Positions 55,577 through 64,000 of a stretch of 64,000 nucleotides of DNA are shown here, piece after piece. The stretch lies in the NCBI GenBank assembly GCA_003049485.1, contig PYST01000040.1:62001-126000 (forward strand), written 5' to 3'. The DNA is from Ophioceras dolichostomum (lineage: Eukaryota > Ascomycota > Sordariomycetes > Magnaporthales > Ophioceraceae). Every line of letters starts with the position of its first letter. Positions within the stretch are counted from its first letter, which is position 1. Both the position numbers and the translations under genes were made by a program. The notes under the pieces were generated by a model. It was not told where the DNA came from. It searched no databases and was given only the letters and a program-made list of their open reading frames with translations.

Positions 55577-55775
55577 CGGCCTTTGCGCCTGCGCGGACTC
55601 GGCAGCACTTTATACGGTCTGCACTGCTTTCGCGTCCCATCCGCGTAAAAAAAGTCTTCGTATTTCGTCGTTAAACGATTCAGGAGTCTGTCTACCCCCG
55701 ATAGGCGGCTCCGGCCCGCCGGGTTCAACCCAGGATGAGCGTTCCCACTTATCCAAGCACAGTGGGCAAGTGTGG
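55577..55775 (-). repeat. Right arm of inverted-repeat element
   Basis: The longer arm, reverse-complementary to the left arm over the named blocks. It contains the extra segments missing from the left arm, including the A-run at about 55647-55653. Confidence 0.7.
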
Positions 55776-57059
55776 TAGTCTATCCACAGAAAAATATGGT
55801 GAAGACGAGACAGCTAATAGACGTAAGATGTTCTGTCAGTAGTATGTTTTGTCAGTTGCCGGAAGTAGGCAAGACAGATCGAGTAGCTGCGAGTGGTCGG
55901 TAGTCGATCCTCGAGATCGGTGAGTGCAAGCTAGCGAGGGGATTTTGGGAACTTACGGTGGTGATGGCACTGGGGATATTTCTGGTGGTTTTGCGTGTGG
56001 TAGGGGAGGAAGAAGGCAGAAAATAGAGTCCAGTTTGAAGGTAGAATTATAGATTATATGGTCGTCCCCAGCGAGTCGATGGATCACGGATGGCATAACG
56101 AACCACTCGCAGAGTTAGCAGCACCCTATTATTCAGAGCCATTGTCATCTCGGCAACGATTTGAGGACCATACAGTCATCCAACCCGGCGGTAGTCTTGC
56201 CTTCCAGTTACGAACGATGGGAAGAATCATGTCTACTAGCAGTGTATTGTCCGTCATGCCATGAAGGGAAGATGGCGGCTCCTGTACATGTCAACGTAAA
56301 TGTGCCCCTTAACAGAAGGACGTCGCCCACATTCTGACATTACCCATGGCACGTTCTTTCGCGTTCTTTTTTTCACTTTACTACCTTAAGTTATGAGGAT
56401 TGGGACATAGACATTGAGAATTGGGATATAAACAGCTAATCCCCGGCATGACACTGTCCCTGCCATAACTAAGTACTAGTAGGTAACCATCATGCTCCGT
56501 GACGCTTCCGAACACCGAGGAGTGACGGCCTCGCCCGGACTTCCTGGTGACGCGATAGCACATATTCCCGGCTCTTGCTCGTTATATCCCCATTGCAAGC
56601 CGTACGGCTGAACGCCGGAGAGAGGTTGTTCGTCACAGAAAATGAGAAATGGCGTTATTAGGTGCTCAAACAGGCCCAGATATACCTACGGTACCTACCA
56701 AGAGGTAATAACGGGAGGCTAACAAAATGAAAAGAGGGAGACTGCGAACCTGAACTGACAATCGACGGATTTTTCATCTAGAAAAGGGGAAAAAGGAAGA
56801 CAGAAGCTTGGAGCCGTCGTTACCAGTACAGGCCGGGCTCGCGGTTGCTGTTTAATCCCACGTGTATCAAAGTTTCCCTCATGACGATCGCGAGCATAAG
56901 CGACGAATCGCGGCGGAGCTTTTCGCTGAGAATGAATGCTCTGGGTTGATATACTTCGTCTTGTCGAAGCTAGAGAAGAGACTATTAGTATATCTAACAG
57001 TAGTACGGACAAAGCGGTCGTATGTCTCAGCCCATAGGACGCTCACCCTAAGACTGCCA

Positions 57060-57240
57060 GGAGCAAAGGCACTAATTACTTGTATTACCCGGCATATTCC
57101 CCCTGGACCGTTAAACAGGTACGGGATACGTAAATAATAACTTTATTTTATATACAAATAGCTCGAACCCTAAACTAATATTTAAAATATCGTCGTAAAC
57201 GGAAATTCGATGTTATAAATAGTATTACACCTTTCAAGCA
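57060..57240. other. AT-rich segment, possible RIP relic
   Basis: Base composition drops sharply compared with both flanks, with many TA dinucleotides and runs such as AACTTTATTTTATATAC and CTAATATTTAAAATATCG. There is no open frame. It may be a short remnant of a transposon mutated by repeat-induced point mutation, but no source element is recognisable. Confidence 0.4.
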
Positions 57241-57487
57241 TGGTAATGCGCGGGCAGCCCCTCCGCCCAAGGCAAGATATTAGCAAGGCGACTACTAAGT
57301 AGGTAGCCAGCCAAACACATGTACAACTGGGCATTGGCAAGAGGCAGCCAGCTGCCTCCCTAGTAGGGGTATATGCTGAGGCGGTTGGGTGAGGCACATC
57401 GCCTGAAGACTACAAGTACAACTTACCCTTCGAGTCCATCTCCACCAAAGGTTCCTTTCCTTGCCGTTTCTCTGTCCTCTGCCTGCC

Positions 57488-60400
57488 TCAGTAAAAACCA
57501 ACGAGCCTCGGCCCAAGCATCCCAGGAGGCGCTGCAGCCGGGGGCGGCTCGCTTTTCGGGAAAGGCGGCGGCCTGGGCTCGTCCTGCCTGCCGCTGCCGA
57601 CGCGCGGGACCCTCGCCTGGCCCCGACGCGCCTCGCCGTACCGTAGCGGGATCAGCACGAACCCGGCTGGCGGCGGCTTGCCGCCCGCGATGTAGCCTCC
57701 ACTCCGGCTGCTGCCGTCCCCAAGAGAGTAAGAAGAGTGGTCCCCGCCACTGCTGCTGTTGATGCTGATGCCTCCTGGTCCCTCGGTGGCGGCTTGGGGA
57801 GGAGGTGTAGGGGGCGGTGATGTTGTTGACACGGGGGATTGCTGAAGCTGCGTTGGAATAGGTCCGGGAGTTGCAACGCCACCAGTTGAGGTTGGAGGTG
57901 GTGGCGGCGGCGGGGATGAAGCGGAAATGGCGGCGGCGGCGTCGCCGCCGTCGTTGTCCGCATCGTCGTCGGTCTCGCTATCGTAGTCGGAGCTCATGTC
58001 GGAATCGGAGCTGGCTTCCGTCTCGCTCCATCTCTCGTCGTCAACGCAAACCGCTAGGGCACCCATGGTGCTCTGCCGGTATCGCCTCAGGCGCAGGAAT
58101 GTGTCCATCGATGTTTCGCCCGTTGTGCACGTCTGCCCATCAGGCACCGTGATCCTCGTCGTCCGGACGCCCGGGCGGAACCTGGTTTTTCGCTTCCTCT
58201 TCTTCCTCCCCCCATCCTCTAGGGCTACCTTCAGGGCTGCGGCTCTTACTTGTGCTGATATGCCGTTGTCGAAATCGTGATTAGTCTGTTTCTTATCTGA
58301 GAGGAGGTTGCGCCAGTTGCGCCAGGATATCGTGTCCGCTGCGGCGGCGTTGAGCTGATCCGTGGCTGCCACATGGTCGTTGCTGGTCAGTCGGGCTTGC
58401 TCCGTGAATCTCCCGACGAGCAGCCACGCCAGGACATGGTCCTGCCGCTGGGCCCGCGCGGTCTCGATGGCGGTTCGCCTGTTCCCATTATCGTCGATGT
58501 AGTCCACACTCGCGCCCCGACGATACAGTTCCCTGATGATGTCCAGTCTGCCAAATGCGCAGGCGGTCATCAGCGCCGTTCCCTCTACAGACCCATCTAT
58601 ATCTATCAATGCGCCACCATCTAGAAGCCCTCGTAGGAGAGCCATGCTCCCCATTCTAGCCGCCATGCATAATGGGCTGCCGTAGATGCCCTTCGCTACA
58701 TGTCTGTAATCGTGTCTCCAAGTAGGATCGTACTGATTTAGCAGGAAGCGCCGCGCAGCCATTGGCAGCCGTTTCGCGAGAATCCGGATCCTGCGGGCCA
58801 TTGCGTCGATTTCGAGAGGGCGCTGCGATGCCCTTGAGGCGAGCATGTCCACGAATACATTGGCCGGTGGTGCTGCTGAAGGGCGGCTGGTACCGCTGCT
58901 TCTGTCTTCCATCGAGCCAGCTTCGGCAGAGACCATCATACCCCTCCAAACCTCCGAGTTGAGGATACAGGCAACAACCGCTGGGTGCGTGCTGGGGTCG
59001 GAGAGCGCGCGTTGCGCAGCAGAGCACTCCCCGGCTTCAGGGACGAAGTCGACCCCTGGCTGCCGTGCCAGATAAGCAAACATCCCAGGATTGTGCCACG
59101 CCGCATTGATGTGCAGCACACGAATCGGGTGGAGTGGCGGTGGCGGCTGGCTTCCGTTGTAGACGGATAGGCTGGCCCCCTTGGACACCAGGAGCCGGGT
59201 GAGCGGGAGGGAGTCACGATGGATGGCCCACGCCACGGGAGTGTAAGCGGAGACGTCGTCCCTGGCCGAGAGGCTGGCACCGCTGGCCAGGAGCTGCTCT
59301 GCCACAGCGACGGATGTCGTGTACATGAGGGGCGTCTTGCCGTTTGCATCCCGGGCGTCCACGTCGACGCCGTGCTCGAGGAGGAGTTTGACGACAGCTG
59401 AGCTGTTCGCACGGGCTGCGAGGTGGAGAGGAGTGACTGCCTCGTGAGCGATGAAGCTTGCTGGTCGGCTGGGCGGCGGTGTAGAGTCGCCGTCCATCTT
59501 GTCGCTCTCAGCCACTTCTTCATCACTGGCCACGAAGCCAAGCTTCCGTGTGGGACGAGAAAGAACGGCTCGGATGTAATCGTCGTCGGTCTTGCAGGCA
59601 AGAAAAGGAGAGTCTGCGTGCATTACTTCGAGTCGTAGTTTCCTATGGATGGCGTGTCGGTTAGAGTGGTCAGACCGAGGCATTATTGCCCGAGAGCTGG
59701 CCGTGGGATGGTCTTGCATAGGTGGATTGTCCGAGGACCATTCCCTAAAATGTGTGACGGAGGGCTCAGCCGCCCGTGCATCGAGACAGATGAAAGTTGA
59801 CATACCATGAAATGCCCTTACCGGCCTTTAAATGGGCCAGGATATCCCGAAGCGCCTTCGTGTTCCCGGCCGCGGCAGCCGCGTGCACAGCGTTGTATGG
59901 CTCGTCGGACCAGTGTTCAGTCGGGACATACAGCTTGCCCAGCAGCGGATGGAGAAGTTTTGCCGTCAATAGCCGGTCGTTGACGACGCATATCAGGATG
60001 TTCTGCTCCTCAGGTGTACGATGGCGGGGGCAGTGCACTCTGAATTCAACGGGGGCCCGGTAGAGCAGGGCCGAGGCCATGTAAGACTGGCGTTGTCGTG
60101 CAGCGACCAGAGTTGGTGGGCAGACGCCACAGCTGGGAACTGGCCTTCTGACCACACTGTTGGCGGGCGCATCTCCGGCAGGCGGGATCAAGGCGCGGAA
60201 CAAGATTGAGTCTCCCTTGACTATAGACGCCTCTAGCAGCCCTGCTATGATCTTGTTATCAACCTCGTCGAGGGTGTTGTCGCCGTCCCAGCGCCGTGAA
60301 CTGGCCATCTCTTTGATGCTCGGCTCCGCCCACCGTGGATCCGAACTGTAGTCGGCACCAGCCGAAAGCAGTTTTCGAACGATCGGCATCCTTCCATCCT

Positions 60401-63400
60401 CGAAGGCCAGGTCGAGGGGTAGACGTTCCGCCTTGTCCCTCGGGTTGAGGTTAGCGCCCCGTGAGATCAGGAACTCGACACAATTTGCCTGGCCAGACAT
60501 TGCGGCGAAGTGAAGTGGCGTGAGGCCGTCCTCCGATGTGGCCTCAAGGTCGGTCAGAAAGCCCCTGTCGACCAGGAACTCGAGTGACTTGACCTGGCCA
60601 GCGAGCGATGCAGAATGGAGGAGACCCATGCCGTCCGTGAAGATGACACCTCGAGGGCGAGTCACCGAGCGTCGAAGTGTCCTCTTCCAGTCGTCGAAGC
60701 CTTTCTCGTCCAGCATCTGCAGTATCCGGGTGTTGCCCATGCAGACCGCAGCGTAGGTGGCGTCATGTTCGGGATGACTAGCAGCAGTCATCAGATCGGC
60801 CCCGTACTCGAGCAGCATGTCGATCATGTCCTGTTGTCCTGTCCAGATTGCGCGGGTGATGGCGGCCACCTCGCTTTCTTCCAGCTCTCTTGTTGCGTTC
60901 GCGTCAAAGTCTCTCTCTCCCAGGGCATATCTCAACTCTTCCCCCCTGGACCACCAGTTTTGAATTATGTGGTGTATCAGCCAAGACTCGAAGTCCGCAG
61001 GCTTGTGGACATCCAGTGGATCGCCGAGTTCGAGGAGATCCCTGAGGACAGTCATGTTGTGCGGCACGGTGAAGTACTCCTCGATGGCAGACTTGCGCTT
61101 GAGTTTAGCGTGGATGCTCACCTTCCGAGCGAGCAGCATCTTGCGGATCTGAGAGGCGCCGGGGCTCTCTAGGAACGTTCGCCTGAGGCAAGCAAGGGCC
61201 GCGGGGTGATCGCCCAGATCGCTGGTCTCTATCCCCCCAGGCCCAAGAAACATGCCAACCAGCCTCGGAAGGGTCTTTAAGAACATCCTCATGTTGACCA
61301 TGGCACCTAACAGGGGGACACTGACTGGTTGGCCGGAGTACTCCTGGTACTTCGTATAGACGCCGGCTTGTTTAAATACGGTCACCGTCTGGATCACTGT
61401 GTCGACACGATGGATCCAAAGGCCCGCCTTTGCCAAGACTTTTGTGCAGAAGAAGTCCCAGATGTGCATTGCCGGCTTCTCCGGCGATACATGATCGTCG
61501 GCGAGCAGGTCTCTGATCACGGCAGGCTGGTACTGAAGCAAATGCTCCGAGCCGGCCTCGAATTGGGCTTCGGGGTCAAATTCGACTTCCGTCCGGTCAG
61601 TGCCGTCGCCCATGTCGAGAAGAAAGCGCTCCAAAGGCGTCAGACCTCCCAGCCTCTCGTTGGTGGGGTACGACTTCTTGAGATATTGAACAAACGGCGG
61701 CTTCACGTCCTGGCAGAGAAAGTGCATCGGGTTTGGGATGTCCAAGCCAGGATTCTTCTCGAGCAGTGCCTCAAATAGCGTCACAGAACCGATCATGGCG
61801 CCCAGAATGAAGACGTTGACGTTGCTGACGAAGTAGGCCGGCTCGGAAGGACTCGCTTTGATGAGCAACAGCGCGCATCGCTCCGAGCCGGCGTATAGGG
61901 CGTCTGCAACGGGGGTGCGGCCTTGGGCGCAGGCGGTTCGCAATGCCGTTAGCTTGTGTGGGTCACAGGAGAGGAGCTCCTGAAGGACAGTCCAGCCGTC
62001 ATTCCGCGCGGCATGGTGATAGACCGTCCGCCCAAGCTGATCTTGTAAACACGAGCTCTGTCCCCTCCCTAGCAGAAGACGCAGCGAGCCGACTCCACTC
62101 TTGGCGCACCTGTGGATTGGCCTCATGCCGTCGTTGTCCTGGGCTGAATCACCGAGTCCGTGATCAAGAAGGATCCTCAAGGCCGCATCGTTGTCTTGCT
62201 CTGCGGCTAGGTGGACAATCGTGCGCCGAGCCCGCCCGAAGCGCATGGTCTGGCTGTCGAACCGCGGGTCCGCCATGAGCTTCTTGATTTCTTGGACATG
62301 GTTGTGACGCACCGCCATCTCAACGGAGAGCGGAAAGTCCTCGTCTCTAATTCTGGCTGTGGTGAGCTCAAGCGTGGCGCATTCATCTCGGATGTCACTG
62401 CCGGTCAGCGGGAGTGTCTTGTCGGGGTTCACCGGCATGAGCCGCCGAGCTTGAGCGATAGAAACCAGGGGCGCAAACTCGGCAACTTGTGGGTGCTCCT
62501 CGGCGTGTTTAAGAATGGCATGGAATATGTCGTGCGTGAATTCCCTGTCGCCTGCGTGTACCGAAAGAATCCGTAGAGCTTCCGCCATGTCCGAGCCCAA
62601 AAACTTCGCCCGGGCCAGAAAGGGTTCCACGGGGGAGGAGTGCCCGAGATTGGCGCACACCTTTAGGGCAAGCTTGCCATAAGACCACGAATTTAGCGCC
62701 GTAGTATCGCTGGCGCCGGCTTCAAGGAGAATGTTGACAGTTTCAGTGAGGCTCTGAGCTCTGAGCTCTGGCGCCGGGCACGGGAAGAATTGGGCATGAG
62801 CTCCTATCCCCGCCGTGAATGCCGCAAGTCCCGCCATCGCACAAAACAGGGGCGTGCCGGCGCTACAGCTCAGGTTGACGTCTGCTCGTCCCTCGATGCA
62901 GAGCCACTTACATAGCTCCGGCCAGCCAAGGGCAGCGGCAAAGTGAAGTGTTGAAAAGCTGGGGTTCGTAATCATCATCGTTTGTCGGGCAAGCTTTTCC
63001 AGATTTGCCTTTTCTCTCTCTCTTGGGGATTTGGGCAGAGGTAGGGATCCAGGCATCAGGTCCTCGATTCCCAACGAGGGGATTTGTAGGCGCGGTGTGG
63101 GCGGGGGTCTTGCAGGTCGGAGGGCAGTTGTTGCTGAAGGGCCAGTTGAGAGAGGGAAGGGTGCTAGATAGCGGGACAACCAATTGAGGAACATATGCTT
63201 CTTCGAGGGATGAAACAAGACCTTAGCCATCTCCAGCAATCTCCCATCCGTGGACATTCCCCAGAGTCTCGCCCACATCTTCACTGCGTGTGGGTAAAAC
63301 GGATGTGCCTCTTCTAGCCGGTCCAGCCTGGCCTTCTCGTCTTGGCCTGGTGACGGCCCCTCCCTGTTAAACTCATCAAGTGTGAGGTACCGTAGACTGG

Positions 63401-63849
63401 TTTCGCGAATGCGCTGGATAGCGAGTCTCCTGTCGAAGCGGAAGTCGGCTAGTCGAGAGGGCGAGTCGATCGAGCTAAGGTACTCCTGGACAGTGAAATG
63501 CGCAAGTTCGAACCGCCTCCCGTCTGCGCTCTTGCGAATCAGGCTGCTGAATGCCCTCGAGATGGCGTCCTCCGGGATTCTCCACGTCCCAAGGCTGTTT
63601 CGACCTTCCCGCACGGATAGAACCTCGCGTAAGGCTTCGATCGGTAGGCCCGGGCGAGCGCAGATCCACAAGAGGGCTCTGCGTATGATATCTAAGGAGT
63701 TGCCCTTCTGATGGTTGACTAAGACCTTTTCTAGAATCCTGTCATAGCTTTCGTCGAGGGTCTTGGGGAACTTGTCTATCGCCGCCAGGCGATCTTCGTC
63801 GTCGAGCTCAGTGCAAAGAAAGTCGATCTGACATGACACCCATCGGAAC
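57488..63849 (-). CDS. NACHT-type/ankyrin-repeat protein (fungal NLR-like), 5' partial
   Basis: Visible exons are 63849-59806 and 59642-57488, 2065 residues. The N-terminal exon(s) lie beyond the window: the exon at 63849 opens after a CCCAG acceptor in phase 2. The intron 59805-59643 has donor GTATGT and acceptor ATAG, phase 2. The first residues, FRWVSCQIDFLC through LDESYDRILEKV and FELAHFTVQEYLSSI, are the helical/winged-helix part that follows a NACHT NTPase in fungal STAND proteins. Ankyrin repeats are spread over the rest (FSTLHFAAALGWPELCKWL, TIVHLAAEQDNDAALRILL, LTPLHFAAMSGQANCVEFL, TPLHLAARANSSAVVKLLL). The C-terminal 200 residues are acidic, then Pro/Gly-rich. Such proteins are candidate non-self or stress sensors. 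The effector domain and Walker motifs cannot be seen here. Confidence 0.85.
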
Positions 63850-64000
63850 CTGGGATAATCATCAGCAAGAGGTCCGGCCGAGAAGCACCAAAGACGATGC
63901 AGTCCCCCCTCCCCAGAAACATGGGAGGAATGAGTGCAATATGTGAAGTAAAGGGGTCGGAGATTGAGGCGGCACATCCATGATTCGAGTGGAGGGCAAG

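Larger units (their letters stand above)
55391..55775. mobile_element. MITE-like inverted-repeat element flanked by TA
   Basis: The ends are inverted copies of each other: CC[G/A]CACTTGCCC then [G/A]CTGTGCTTGGAT (55391-55414, against the reverse complement of 55751-55775), two transitions in about 24 bases. Inside, the arms stay inverted-repetitive (GGGCCGGAGCC, CTATCGGGGGTAGAC, CTCCTGAATCGTTTAACGAC, AAGCAGTGCAGACCGTA, AGGCGCAAAGGCCGCC) but differ by insertions of about 12-38 bases. The central loop is about 55515-55575. TA dinucleotides sit directly outside both ends (55389-55390 and 55776-55777), as expected for Tc1/mariner-type insertion. No transposase frame is present, so it would be non-autonomous. 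Confidence 0.75.
55077..57487. other. 2.4-kb intergenic region
   Basis: Upstream flank of the CFEM-like gene and 3' flank of the NACHT-ankyrin gene. It holds the inverted-repeat element (55391-55775), GGTAGGTACC-type motifs (56683-56700) and an AT-rich segment (about 57060-57240). No supported gene. Confidence 0.55.

Noticed and set aside
63850..63977. Upstream extension of the NACHT-ankyrin frame starting MCRLNLRP
   Set aside because: This stretch ends in a branch-like CTGATGATT and a CCCAG acceptor directly before the family sequence FRWVSCQ, so it is read as intron.

Overview
The window is nuclear DNA of a filamentous ascomycete (Pezizomycotina, most likely Sordariomycetes). The evidence is the set of conserved eukaryotic genes (COPI alpha, UGGT, Rpn12, Skt5/Chs4-type chitin synthase activator), short introns of about 75-245 nt with CTAAC/CTGAC-like branch sites, GC-rich coding sequence, long low-complexity intergenic stretches, a CFEM-like protein and a NACHT-ankyrin protein of the fungal NLR type. 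There are no prokaryotic operons, and I could support no rRNA or tRNA gene.

Layout. A LACTB2-like metallo-beta-lactamase (1427-2389, +) is followed by about 5.3 kb without a gene. Next comes a four-exon Ytp1-type membrane protein (7698-10304, +), convergent with a VIT/vWA protein (10867-15042, -). That gene is divergent from a nine-exon gene of unrecognised function (15740-18778, +). A single-exon 1970-residue secreted Ser/Thr-rich protein with many dibasic sites fills 19564-25476 (+). The Skt5-like gene (27214-30355, -) gains its C-terminal CAAX box only through splicing of a last 12-nt exon, and about 7.4 kb without a recognisable gene lies upstream of it. A hypothetical protein gene (37796-39713, +) precedes a CT microsatellite containing a 51-base run of N.

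The right half is a housekeeping block: RPN12 (40753-41882, +), convergent with COPI alpha (42734-46905, -, six exons), which is head to head with UGGT (47672-52356, +). COPI alpha and UGGT both serve the early secretory pathway (Golgi-to-ER retrieval and ER glycoprotein quality control). A CFEM-like single-pass membrane protein (52707-55076, -) has a 385-bp TA-flanked inverted-repeat element in its upstream region. A short AT-rich segment follows, then a large NACHT-type/ankyrin protein (57488-63849 and beyond, -) whose N-terminus lies outside the window.

Exon structures were worked out by hand from splice signals, reading-frame phase and protein continuity. Each reported junction keeps the frame. 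No alignment or transcript data were available.
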